The notes: generated by a model from the sequence alone, not told the origin. DNA of 64,000 nt from Psococerastis gibbosa (GCA_963971405.1 OZ020492.1:15922151-15986150), one strand, 5' to 3'. Positions 45,127-56,646 are shown, numbered from the stretch's first letter. Numbers and translations are program-made.

Positions 45127-48100
45127 TCACTCATCCCCTTCAACAAGGTCATCCTCCAACATTTCTTGGAGTCCAATTACGAGTTCTTCGGGGAATTCAT
45201 TACTGATTTGTGGCATCATTTCACGAAGGCGGCGGTGTGATTGCATCTGAAAAGGAACAAAAGATATAAAGCTTTTTGGCAACTTACTTTCTTACATTAC
45301 GTGTCCGGGCCTAGGACACGTTGATCCAAAACGTTGCAGCCTAGATGGCTTTGTCGTTGGCGTCTAAAAGATCTTTCTGGGACACAGCTTCTCTTAGGCG
45401 CCCATTCCACATACGTCAATCGTCAATGAAAAATTGAAAAATGACGTCAAAATGACGTAAATTGACGTGGTAGTAGAATTTTTAGTATGTCTTTAATGTC
45501 TGCTAAAACGTCATTTTTCAATTTTTCATTGACGATTGACGTATGTGGAATGGGCGCCTTAGTCTCGGGCAAACCAGAAGGTGGCCGTCGTCTTGTAGTT
45601 ATCCGCATTCACAAGTCGGGTCTTCCGCCAGCCCCCACCTACACAGGTTCCCGCGGCATCTTTTGGTAGCCTTCAATGGCATAGTGGTAGCTTGTTCGTA
45701 CTTGTGCGAGTCTCTACACACCATGCGATCGGAGACGTGTCGTAACGCATCACAGGTATTACCTACAGAGGCGGCTGGAGAGGTTATTCGGATACATTCA
45801 TTGAATTGTTTGTATGCGAATAATCAATATAAAAATATAAAAAATAAAAGGCCCCCAAAGTTTTGCCATTGGATGCTTGTATTGAAACGGTGATTGATTG
45901 CGGTTAAATCCGATCGACTTCAACAAATTTTAAGCTAAATGAAAGTTGCTAATGCTGCCGAGTGCTGAAATGGTAGGGTGTGCTGAAATATAATTGTAAC
46001 ACTGGAAACCGCTTTTTGGAAATCTGCGTTGGGAGGGAAAGCTCGGTAGATGGAGTAAGCGGGCATTCTACAATAATGTGTGGAAGTGGTACCTAAAAAT
46101 TGTTGTTGTTTCTACGTACCCAGGTTTTGGTGGTCCAATTTTTTTTAACGTAATTAATTAATGAAAGTCCATTCTATCTAGTGTTCAAAGTCAAATCAAA
46201 TAAATTTATTCCAATTCTTAAAACAATGCAGGTTTACATAAAATGATAAATTGGTATATAAATTAGCTGGTATAGAGCAGACCTTCGGGGCTAAAGCTCG
46301 CTTAATTTAAAGACGTTTCTCATTTCATTCATTCCATTCATTTCATTTCATGTATCCTTAAAATATAAATTTAAATTTGTGTAAAACCCTTTTATTTCGA
46401 GGGGGGGGGGGTTCCGGACCCCTTGGACCACCCCCTGGGCACGGCCCACTCATCTGGTGTTCAAACATCCCCCTATAGACGTATACAGGGGGGGGGGGCA
46501 AAATTTAATAAATGTATTGTATAAATGTATTGTGAGTTAATTTATTGATTATTGCGCCCTTATTTCATCGATAATACTATGTTTCTTCTATTTTGACCCC
46601 CAACCAAAATGGGCTGGATCCGTCCCTGCCCCCACCCGTGGTTTTATAGCTCTCAACTTGTTACCTATCGCAGAATTCCACTATGTCTGTCAGCATTCTG
46701 TTAAGTTATGTGCTGTATTTTTGTCTAACGGGTTAATTCAAGACAATTATAAGATTACGGATGAACTTTAATCGTGTAGATCGTGGGTTCGAATCCCAAT
46801 AAGTTCAGGTTTCTTCTAAATCCTCTAACTTCGGTTACGCTAAGACAAGCTTACCATTGGCACACAAGGCCGTAGCCAAGGGGGGTTCATGGCGGTTCAA
46901 ACCCCCCTCCCCCCCGAAATGAAATGGCTTCTTACTAGATAGAATCGGATTTTGAGAGGAAAAATAGAAACCATTATGTAATACCCACTGAAATTTCTAA
47001 ACCCCCCCCCCCCCCGAAAAAAATCCTGGCTACGGCACACAATGTAATAGAAATAGGCATAAGGACATACCATCAATATTCTTAAACTTCGCTCCGTGTT
47101 TCTCATAGAGTTCACATCAGGCTCTGTATCAGCTCTCACAATTTCATCTAATAGAAGCTGGTTGATCTGTGCTTCTAAGACGTTTCTTTCTTCCTTCAGC
47201 CGCCTTTGCTCTTGGAGTAGTAGCATAATTTCTTCAAACCGTTGCTGGTGACGAAGAGGTTGGTTGTGGCATAAGGCAGTGATCAAGCCTTCAATATCCA
47301 AAATATTCTTCCCCGATTGTTCATAGCTTTTCAATTTCAAAATTGCGTTGTTTATTACTATAAATTGGACGTGTAAATTGGCCTGAAACAAATTACAATA
47401 AATGACGCAATGAGCCAATGGCTTTTTTGCTTTCCTATTTATATGTAATATAAGAAAAGCATTGTCATGGTTGGAATGTTCGATTTCAGTGGTTTTACAC
47501 GTTTTGAGGTCCCAAGAACCCAGAAAGGGGTTTTAACGAAATGCCAGTCGGTCTGTCTATAAATAATAATATTGTAAAATAAATTGTTTGTCGATCTGTG
47601 GGCAAACTTTCATTATCTTTTTTCTTTTTTTTTTAAAAAAAGGTTAATCGCATACAAACAATTCAATGAATGTATCCGATTGACCTCTTCAGTCGCCTCA
47701 CTAAGTTACCTAATAGGTACTTGTGTCGAGTTACGACTAAGTACTCAGTGGTCTTGAATGAAATAAGAAATGTAGGCATACACAAATCGTACCTCAGGAA
47801 CAATTTTTTTTTATTTTAGCTAACTCAATTAACTCCAAAAACTAGAAAAAACGTCAATCCTCTAACTTTATATTGAGTACGACTCAATTGATTTTTCTTT
47901 TATGTACAGTAATATACAACATCTCATTTAATTAATGAAAAATGAAAAAAGAAAAACAAGTTTTCATCATATATTTGCTTATCCGAATGGAATTCCCAAT
48001 TGATTCTGATAATATTAATTATCTATTTCATCGTTGAGTCTACCTTATTATTTCCAGGCGGACAATGAATTAATATTCTGTTTCTATTTTCTCAACAGCA

Positions 48101-48706
48101 ACAATACATAGAACGAGAGAAAGGGAGAGAAAGAGAGAGAGAAAGGGAAAGAGAGAGGGGGAGAAAGGGGGAGAAAGAGAGGGAGAAAGGGAAAGAGAGA
48201 GAGAGAGTTAGAGAGAGTTAGCGACAGAGAGCTAGCGAGAGAGAGAGAGAGAGTTGGCGAGAGAGTGTTAGCGAGAGAGTTAGCGAGAGAGAGAGTTAGC
48301 GAGAGAGAGTTAGTGAGAGAGTTAGCGAGGGAGAGAAAGGGAGAGAAAGAGAGATAGAAAGGGAGATAGTTAGAGAGAGAGTTAGATGTGCCGCTTTTTT
48401 TAGCCAACGGGAACATATTTTTTATTACGGTCAAGTAGCATCGCCCTTTTTAGAAATTACTACAAGCATTTCGGGAAGAGGGTAGGTTGCCCCCTTGCCC
48501 CATGTTCCATCTGCCTATTTGTCTGCTTGCCATGTACACTTCGAAACACTTTAGGTCTTTCTTTCAAGTGATTAAACTTGAAATCACGCTACTTCTCAAA
48601 TGATAAACTCACATCTTGCTGTTCCATTGCACCAGCAACTCCTTGACCGAACTGTTCATCCATCTGTCTCAGTTTCTTGACTGCTCGACTTGGTTCCGTT
48701 ATGAAT
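45127..48706 (-). CDS. Gene D: small coiled-coil protein, 5' end missing
   Basis: Three exons on the minus strand join: 48706-48613 (1 + 93 nt), 47382-47071 (312 nt, phase 0) and 45246-45127 (39 codons and TGA). Donors are GTGAGT and GTATGT; acceptors are CAG. The 174 visible residues are hydrophilic and helical, with a leucine/glutamate coiled coil in the middle exon (FEEIMLLLQEQRRLKEE) and an acidic C-terminus (EDDLVEGDE). The 48706 exon begins with one base of a split codon, so more exons lie upstream. No domain is recognised; a structural or complex-subunit role is only inference. Foldback element 44899-45126 abuts the stop codon and may supply 3' UTR sequence. Confidence 0.66.
45397..45558. 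mobile_element. PIF/Harbinger-like palindromic MITE, 162 bp
   Basis: Ends GGCGCCCATTCCACATACG and its exact inverse, flanked by TTA on both sides (45394-45396, 45559-45561). A TTA/TAA duplication is typical of PIF/Harbinger. Confidence 0.8.
45671..45840 (+). mobile_element. SINE-B copy with a perfect A-box
   Basis: Head AATGGCATAGTGGTAGC fits the tRNA A-box better than any other copy. Ends in an A/T-rich tail. Confidence 0.85.
46119..46443. mobile_element. G-run MITE (GTGCCCAGG family), long copy
   Basis: Starts near TACCCAGG and ends CCTGGGCACGGCC. Internal text is shared with 783-1000 and 56700-56850. Confidence 0.65.
46467..46632. mobile_element. G-run MITE (GGATCCGTCCCTG family)
   Basis: GACGTATACAGGGGG at one end and GGGCTGGATCCGTCCCTG at the other. 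Relatives at 35963-36052, 43696-43860, 59290-59455 and 59812-59955. Confidence 0.65.
46867..47036. mobile_element. hAT-like MITE in gene D intron
   Basis: Same family as 5389-5555 (AAGGCCGTAGCCAAGG ... CCTGGCTACGG). A clean duplication could not be read. Confidence 0.75.
47071..47382 (-). CDS. Gene D middle exon (coiled coil)
   Basis: This is 104 codons, phase 0 at both ends, between TTTGTTTCAG and GTATGTCC as read on the minus strand. A short G-run transposon (46867-47036) sits about 35 bases inside the following intron. Confidence 0.68.
47430..47870 (+). mobile_element. GCTTTCC family copy with SINE-B inside
   Basis: 5' part from GCTTTCCTATTTATATG, interrupted by a reverse SINE-B (47628-47740), then continuing (ACAAATCGTACCTCAGG). 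Confidence 0.7.
48110..48388. repeat. GAGA-rich purine tract
   Basis: About 280 bases of GA, GAAA and GTTAGCGAGAG variants, nearly pure purine on the plus strand. It lies in the intron of gene D between exons 47382 and 48613. An open frame on the other strand (Ser-Leu repeats) is a by-product of the repeat. Confidence 0.9.
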
Positions 48707-48794
48707 CTGGAATTCAAAAAAAGTAATTTCAACATAACATAGGTCCTATTTCAGCACGCTCCATCAGCTCAAATCAAAAACCTTACAGAGAAGA

Positions 48795-49205
48795 TGTAAG
48801 GAAACAATATATCGAACGATAATCGGACCAATCGTAACCTATGGGTGTGAGACATGGGTCATGACTCGGAGGAGCGAGGAGCTGCTTGAAAGGTGGAAGC
48901 GTAAGATACACCGAAAGGTGTATAGGCCAGTGCAAAATCAGTGAAAGAGGGAGGGACAGAGAGAGTGGCGTATCCGAAGAAATGACGAGAGCTTTACGCG
49001 ATACGAGTATATCGAGAACCTCCGATAGTAGCCGAAATCAAGAGCCCGCATCAGGTGTCTAGGGCACGTGGAACGAATGCCAGAAAATAGGGCTACAAGA
49101 GCAGCCCTACACAAGATGCCCAAGAGAGAAGACGAGTGGGACGGCCACGGATGCGATGGCTGGATGACGCCGAGGTGGATCTGGTGACCTTTGGCGTCGA
49201 TGACT
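48795..49205 (+). pseudogene. LINE reverse-transcriptase C-terminal remnant
   Basis: Broken frames read PIVTYGCETW, ERWKRKI.RKVY, WRIRRNDE, RCLGHVERMPENR and similar: the thumb-to-C-terminus stretch of RTE/Jockey-type LINEs. Several stops make it dead. It lies just upstream of the first visible exon of gene D (minus strand). Confidence 0.8.
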
Positions 49206-49214
49206 GACGAAGCT

Positions 49215-49380
49215 GAAAACGACTGATGGTTTCTGGACGATTGAGGACGATTGATTCATTGCTCTTGTAGTCTACTCTGAATTATTGAGTAAATCCGATC
49301 TCCTTGAGGATTCGAACTACCTACCGTTCTCCCGATTGAAATGCAAGCTCTCTAACCACTCAACCACGGCACACTGTTAT
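49215..49380 (-). mobile_element. SINE-C copy
   Basis: Head complement GAGGATTCGAACTACC and CCACTCAACCACGGC, followed by the body. Confidence 0.8.
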
Positions 49381-49514
49381 TGGGGTCATCGAACATAGCA
49401 GCAGCAGCGTGGATACACAGTGTTCACTTTGATAAGTTACTGCAAGTCAGATTTGAACAAGCAGCACTGTGTTTCCACAAGCTAAGACGATGGGTCTGGC
49501 CGTATTTAGGAGCT

Positions 49515-49640
49515 CATAATAATACTTATTTTTTATTTAATTAACTAAGCATGTTATTAAAGATTTGGCTCATTAAAGTTGCAGGAGACTACTTCATGAC
49601 TTCATCATACCCATATAATAAGGTATTTTTAGTTTTCGAT
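49515..49640 (+). mobile_element. Fragment of the 18586-20272 foldback element
   Basis: Arm sequence without the 367-bp insertion; this is the empty site. Confidence 0.8.
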
Positions 49641-50172
49641 ATTATTATTGCTTTCCAATTTATACGTAGTATATTAAAACGAATTGAGACCTACCTGTAC
49701 TAGCGATTGAAAGAAACTAATCTACGATCTCGTAATTGACACGGAAACAAAAATACATTTACGTAACTGTTTGCACCGGTCGGCATGCGCTGTAACATGT
49801 GCTTACAAGAGCAGCTCGGTCTTGCAAAAGATGTAACAAAGCCATTTATGAGGATCCTAGCCTAGTGTGTCAATTGTGCTAGGGGCGCTTTAATTTTGTC
49901 TGTGGTGAGGTAAGAAAACCAAGGCCGTACCCTGGGGGGGTGGGGGGGGGGGTTAGGGCCAGGGGGTCAGGGTCAGGCTCCACTTGTCCAATGGGTCTCA
50001 TCCAAGGCCGTAGGCAAGGGGGGGGGGCGTAATTTATGTGGCGCATTATCCGTTATTTTGTCATCCGTACAAAAACGCATGCATAAAAGAGCTCTTAGAC
50101 GTCTATTATTTGCAATTAGAAAGAAAGAAAGAAAATTGTCTTCATTTTCCATATGGGCGAATACAATTAACA

Positions 50173-50954
50173 AGAACCGGTCCGAGTCTACTCGAACATG
50201 CTTTCCAATTAGTAGATAGAGAAAATGAATAATTTCATAGTAATTAATTATCCTATAGTTAAATTTCTGATATCACGGGGGGGGGGGGACCTATTGGCAA
50301 TTATCTGTGACATTGCATATACTAGATCGAGCAGACCAATACATTACCACACAGTAATAATATAATGGCAGGGCGCACAATGCATTTGAGCGTTAATTTT
50401 CTATCATTTTTTCGAAAAATAATTTTTTGCACAAAACTAAATACTTTTTTGGGAAAGCAACCTGTCCGGTGTTGCTACTCAATTTAACACCTAAAACATG
50501 ACTGGAGGTAGAAATCATCGATAGAGAGGTTCCGCTGAATAATTATTTTTTAGTCATTTTTCATGAAAATTGAGTTATTTTACCCCTAAAAGAAAACCAT
50601 TAAGGGCTAAGCGACCCACCACATTTTGTTCACATTGATATCGACTACAATATATGTGAATTATAAAGAAATCGTTGCAGCCATTTTTGAGAAATGATTT
50701 TTTTAGACGTTTTTTGGGAGTTTTTTTGTGATTTTTGTAAACGCACATGCTGAATTCCATAAAGGTGCACTGTGTAGTTTGCCCACAAATCGACGAACAG
50801 ACAGAACGACAGACCGACAGACAGACAGATATTCCGTAAAACCTTTTTTTTTTGGTTCCTGGGACCTCAAAACGTGTAAATCCGTTGAAATCTCGGAATC
50901 GAAAATTATGTCCATCACAAAGCTTTCCTTATACTACGTAAAAATTGGAAAGCA
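50173..50954 (-). mobile_element. GCTTTCC family, nearly full-length copy
   Basis: From AGAACCGGTCCGAG to AAAATTGGAAAGCA. Its 5' part belongs to ID1 copy 2. Confidence 0.82.
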
Positions 50955-51544
50955 ATAAATAAATTAATAATCATAATTAATTAATTATTTGCAAACAGGC
51001 TTAAAAGGTCAATAAAATGCTAATCTTGAAAATTGAGTGCTATTATCTAAAATCATTTATGGTACCTACAATATTTGTTTAACTAAGTTACGTAAAATTA
51101 CAAAATATACAGTAGACAGTAATCATCATATCTTCGGCGGTAGATGGGAGAACTAAACGGCCTCTGGAGGATCTGGCACAATAAATAAATAAATAAATAA
51201 ATAAATATTGACTTTTTTGTTCTATTACTAAGCCAACCTAGCGGAGTTAGGGCTATAAAGCCCTCTCTAACACTGAACTAGGAAGACCCGGGGCCGCCTG
51301 CATTACATGCCCTCCGAAGCATGGCCAGAAAATGTAGGAAGTGTAGGACTCGAACCAACAGCCTATCGGGTGAAAGTCAGAGTCCGTACCACTACTCTAT
51401 ATGTCCTGACAATGTCGAAATATATGCCCTGTTCGCCAACCCGAACATAATATTAGAACTAAAAGGGCGTCGAATCCAATGACTGGGTCATGTACACCGT
51501 ATACAAGCGAAGAGGACGCCAAAGCTAGTTTTAGAAGACACCTT
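50817..51544 (-). repeat. Inverted duplication ID1, copy 2
   Basis: Reverse complement of 33193-33920 over its whole length, including the SINE-A at 51183-51405. Confidence 0.9.
51183..51405 (-). mobile_element. SINE-A copy (in ID1 copy 2)
   Basis: Same insertion as 33325-33560. Confidence 0.88.
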
Positions 51545-52149
51545 TGTATTGTTTTTGTATGCATTTTAGGCCATTGCCAAACTGGTGTACGTTCTCGATG
51601 TCAACCTACACCGGCTACAAGCGATAATGGACAAGCTGAGTCAAGCTTACCATTAACGCAATGAAAGAGGCGAAGACATGACTAAACCAAGTACAGATTC
51701 GAGTCTCTCAATGGTTCACATAACTTGGGACAATGTTTTTTTTATATTTTGGGAAATTGTTTCTAAAAAAAAACGGCTTCAACTATTTTTTTTTTAAATT
51801 CACATATATTGTAGTCACTATAAATTTAGACAAGCCCCCAATAGGTCACTTGTCCCTTCAATAAACTAATTACTAAAGGGACTACAAATTACGCTTCTGA
51901 TGGGCTATAAAATGAAATGAAATGAAATGAAAATCGTATATTTATATACATAAGCGTACAATTAACAATAAGGTAGTTTTACAATTGTGAAGGGGGGGTC
52001 CCAAAGGAATGGTTCCCGTGCTGGGCCCCCCTTCAACTCATCGAGCTTTACCAAAAAGAAAACCTAACGTTTTAAAAAAATAATAATTAAAAAGAAAAAA
52101 ACTAAATAAAATAATGGACTGTATAAGGAAATATAAATTGAATAAGCCT

Positions 52150-52330
52150 GATTGCGACTTCAGTGGCAGCGTGCTTGTGCGTCTTGTGAGTCTCTATACA
52201 CCTTGTGATCGGAGACGTGTCGAAACTCGACACAAGTACCTGTTAGGTTACTTAGTGAGGCGATTAAAGAGGTTAAACGGATACATTCATTAAATTGTTT
52301 GTTAGCGATTAACCTTTTTTTAAATCAAAA
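52150..52330 (+). mobile_element. SINE-B copy
   Basis: Head AGTGGCAGCGTGC..., body GATACATTCATTAAATTG. Confidence 0.8.
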
Positions 52331-52607
52331 TAACAAAAATTTACTCTGCTAATCTAGTGGAGGTGTAGTATACAGTAGTACCTATTGTAAAATATACTGT
52401 ATTGTGTGGTGCTATAAGGTGTCTCTGTGAATGTAATTTTTTTAGTGAATAGGAGCATTCACAACCTGACTATACATTTTTCTAATGTCGGAAATCAAGC
52501 CAACCCTTCTCACTCTGAAAAACAAGAAAACTTAAATATCAGTTTGCAGTGCTGGTCCCGTCAGCAATTGAGAATCCAGAGAGTTGCCATGCTTATCCAG
52601 GGGACCA

Positions 52608-52871
52608 GGGCCTGATATAGGAATTTGCCACTTCTGGGTTAGTCAGAATGCCCCCCCCCCCCACCAAGTCTGGGATTTTTTCTTGTTTCAATTTTCAGCA
52701 GTTGAGAACGAACTTAGGGTCGAAGCCGCCGACGCGACCGGATCGATAATGATGAAGAGTGACAACAGCACGTCTAGAGAGTTTTCTCATAATTTGCCCC
52801 CGCCCCCCAAAATCTGCCACCCTGGGCTGTAGCCCAGTTAGCCCAGTGGGTAAACCAGGACCTGCTCTTAT
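52608..52871. mobile_element. hAT-like element (CAGG.CCTG ends)
   Basis: CAGGGCCTGATATAGG at one end and AAACCAGGACCTG at the other. C runs inside. Its right part matches window position 1-66. Confidence 0.55.
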
Positions 52872-53449
52872 CGAGACAACGCCATTAATCATCGTCAAGC
52901 AAAGATTGTACCCTGTTGCTACAATTAGACACATCGGGGTCGCTTCTAACGGTTCGCCTCTTTGTCGGCGCCATTACCGCATTAAAAGGAACACACCAAA
53001 GGGGTTACTGTAGGTAGCCCTAATGGGATATCAAGACGTGATGCATTCAATCCACTATATTACCCAACACAATGACACCATAAATTGACCCAAATGTCAA
53101 TAGAATAAAAGAAACCGTATTGCAACGGTACCATATAACGGTGTCTTAAGCTTCGCAAAAGGAAAAATCAAAATAGGCTATAGAAAATCCCGTTAAGAGT
53201 ATTTAACGAGGGTGGCGCGAAGGTCAGATTTATAGAAAGTCGTTGAGGCTTGAACAATGTACCTATTGTCACACTGCACCTTACTATGGAATGATCAACC
53301 TCATAAAACGAAGGCTCTATACCAATAATCATTGAATATAAAATTATAATGCTAGTTAAGGCCTATTTTTGCAATACAATGTAAAGCATAAACACAGGTA
53401 AAGCCTGATATTAAAATAAAGTACTCAATTTCAATAATAAATAAATGAA

Positions 53450-53512
53450 TAAGGACTTTTTTTGTTTCTATTACTAAGCCAACCTAGCGGAGTTAGGGCT
53501 ATAAAGCCCATT
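53450..53512 (-). mobile_element. SINE-A tail fragment
   Basis: Tail and first ~45 bases of the 3' body only. Confidence 0.7.
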
Positions 53513-53624
53513 ATATATTTTAATATAAAATAAAATATAAAATATAAAATTTGTTTTGCTGACAATTGTCCTAAATGGCATAATAATGATTCACTCTGAG
53601 CCATTGAAGTAAATAGGGGGGTCC

Positions 53625-54395
53625 TGGTGACAAAGACGTTTTGGAGGCTAAAGGCATCGTATCCACAATAATGAAAGGGAAATTAATTCTTAGCTTGCTT
53701 ATTTTACATGAAAAAAATCAACATATTGACCAAGTACTTTCACAAAAAATGTATTACTCAAAATGCTTAAAACCCCAATACTTCAGAGGTATTTTTTCCA
53801 AATTTTTCTCCGGGGGAGAACCCCGGGCCCCCCTCAGATTATTCGTCGTTATAATTTCTCAATTGTACACGTACTGCTTGCAAACATTCGCGTAAATAGG
53901 GCTAAGCTAAGCCCTCCCTCCAGAAGCACCCGTAGCCCCCCCCAGACTTTCTGGTGACAAAGACGTTATACGAGGCGAATGGCATAGTATCCACAATAAC
54001 GAAAGGGAAATTAATTCTTGGTATGCTTATTTCACATGAAAGACATCATGAAAAAATCAACATATTGACCAAGTACATTCACAAAAATATATTACTCAAA
54101 ATGCTTAAAACCCCAATATTTAAATAGTAAATAGTAAATAGGGTGGTCCTGGGCTAAGCCCTCCCCCCAGAAGCACCCGTAGCCCCCCCCCCCCCAGACT
54201 TTCTGGTGACAAAGACGTTATACGAGGCGAATGGCATAGTATCCACAATAACGAAAGGGAAATTAATTCTTGGTATGCTTATTTCACATGAAAGACATCA
54301 TGAAAAAAATCAACATATTGACCAAGTACATTCACAAAAATATATTACTCAAAATGCTTAAAACCCCAATATTTCAGACCTATTTTTTCAAAAGG
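53625..54395 (+). repeat. Three dispersed-tandem copies of a ~180-bp block
   Basis: GGTGACAAAGACGTT starts at 53625, 53953 and 54205. Copies 2 and 3 are nearly identical. C runs separate them. Confidence 0.85.
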
Positions 54396-54429
54396 TAGGT
54401 TTATTCGTCTGTAAAATTTCAACTGTACT

Positions 54430-54670
54430 GCTTGCAAAATCAGTAAAACCTCCCTAATTTGGGCCTATTCAACATTTTTTTTCTCCGGGGGAGAACCCCG
54501 GGCCCCCCTTTCTCCAGCGTAGAATATTCGTAAAACCTCACTAATTTGGGCCCATTTATCAATTTTGTTTTCTCTTTGAGAGACCCCCGGGCTCCCCTTC
54601 CTCCAGGATATAATATGCGTAAAACCTTATTAATTTGGGCCCATTTATCGATTTTTTTTCTCCGGAGAAT
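54430..54670 (+). repeat. Short tandem repeat with CCCGGG hairpins, ~3 units
   Basis: Each ~85-bp unit has GTAAAACCT..AATTTGGGCC and a hairpin such as TCCGGGGGAGAACCCCGGG. Confidence 0.8.
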
Positions 54671-55070
54671 CAAAGTCTTGGGGTCCTAAAGCCCCCCCAG
54701 AAATTTTGGGAATTTACGCCAATGCTCTGAGCAGCTGTAATACACGTGTGTACCATGTGTACCTATGGCCTACTGTCATCAATGTGCGTCATTATTAGCC
54801 AATCAGAGCGCTATTTACATGTCTTTTTGACTACTGATGGGTAGGCTCCCTGAAGTGATAAAAGACTTGTAACGGTGACTAAGAGGACAATTCGCAGACA
54901 AGCAGCTGACAATTCTCAGTTACCAGCCCAGAGAGTCAGAGAGCAAATACAAGAATGCGTTTAGGGTAAGTGCAGGGACGGTTTCAGAAAAAGTTTCCGG
55001 GGGGGGGGGGGTGGCCTGAAAAATATCGCGTTTCCCTTACTTGAGTAATAATTTCTCTTAATTTCCTTTA

Positions 55071-55839
55071 CAAGTTCCAGAACTTTAAAATATAGCCTTA
55101 AAGTAAAACCTCCAGCACTCATTTTTATCAATAGCTTTTCATGATCCTTAAACGTTATTATAAGCCTAAATGCAACCAGTATGTACTGCATTTTGATCAT
55201 AGCATACCTACCTATAGGTTTTACTTTTAGGCTATATTTTTAAATTCTGGAACTTTGTCTTTATCCAATGGTTAATTGTTAGGTATTATTAATTATGACA
55301 GCTAACTTAACTAGTTACTGTTTTGACTATTTTCCATGACGAAATCGAGAATCTACTGAATTGTATTATATGTCTTGCCTTATGGTTGGAAATGGAATAA
55401 ATAGCCTACTACTTCGCATATAGGGCCTACAGTACCTAACCTACCTACCATTTTCCATCTTTGGTACCAACTGTCTAACTAGTGTTATAAGGTACAGTAT
55501 GTGCTGTACCATACAACAGGCCCTTAGACAGGATTTTACTTCAGAGGGGGCTGCTGCGCCTGCGATGACTTTTTCCTTAAAAAAAAGGTCGCCCAGTAAC
55601 TAGTTGTCATAATTAATAATACCTAACAATTAACCTTTAATTTTGATAAAGCCAAATTTCCAGAATTTAAAAATATAGTCTAAAAGTAAAACCTATAGGT
55701 AGGTATGCTATGATCAAAATCCAGTACATACTGGTTGCATTTAGGCTTATAATAACATTTAAGGAGCATGAAAAGCTATTGATAAAAATGAGTGCTGGAG
55801 GTTTTACTTTTAGGCTATATCTTAAAGTTCTGGAACTTG
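55071..55839. mobile_element. Pair of palindromic MITEs in inverted orientation
   Basis: Arms 55071-55320 and 55594-55839 are inverted copies. Each contains a palindromic unit bounded by AGTTCCAGAA..TTAAA. A truncated CAGGGACGG MITE (54973-55070) abuts the left arm. Confidence 0.85.
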
Positions 55840-56214
55840 TAAGCTGCTCACCTTCCTCGTTGGAGGGGTAGAGCCAATTGGACTAAGTCCTGACACATGC
55901 ACGCAGTAACAAGGAGGCAGTCCAGCATTTATGTTATCAAGAAATAAGGTGGAAAAAGACCAATTAGGTTACAAGAACTCTTCGGATCGGGCTCGAAGGA
56001 TCAATGTGGTGGTCTACGATAGCTCAGGAATAAATAGGGGGGTGAGGTAGATCTCGTCCTTGTGTCCTCAGGACGCGTGACTGATCAATCTACACCTTCG
56101 CCAGCAGCCCAAGTCCATGAGGCATGAGCCTCAAAAACAGAGCAGGGGCTCACTAAATAATTATGCGTTGTACATACAGGGTCCAATTAATATGATCGAC
56201 GAGTTCACTGTAGC

Positions 56215-56500
56215 CTCAACAGAGGGGTGGAGGTGGGTCCGGCCCAACATTCAGGATTACTATGCAGTTGCATGCGGGCAATTGGGCTGCAAGAAAGCTC
56301 ATGGCGGAAGAGACGGATCCCCCGATAGAAATAGCTTTATACTAGATAGAATGGACTTTTGAAGGAAATTATGAAAAATTGTTACGCAAGTAAATGAAAC
56401 GCGATATTTTTCATGCCACCGCCCCCCTCCCCCAAAACTTTTTCTGAAAACGTTTCTGCATGGCAGAAGCATAAAGCTATGGCGTAATCTAAAAAAAGGA
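56215..56500 (+). mobile_element. LINE 3' end split by a MITE
   Basis: GGGCTGCAAGAAAGCTCATGG and GGCAGAAGCATAAAGCTATGG match the uninterrupted end at 61088-61135. A CAGGGACGG-family MITE (about 56308-56457) separates them. Confidence 0.7.
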
Positions 56501-56646
56501 ATAAATAAATACCTAGCTGACTGCAGGGGCGTATCCTAAGTGCTAGGTATAGAGAGTGGACTGCATAAGAAAATATGAATTGAATGAGCCAAGTCAGCCA
56601 ACCGTAATCTTCTTATTCAGTGGAGGTGTAGAACAGTAGGTAGACC

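Noticed and set aside
48084-48434. Minus-strand frame rich in Ser-Leu repeats
   Set aside because: It is the complement of the GAGA tract, lies in an intron and has no start or splice support.
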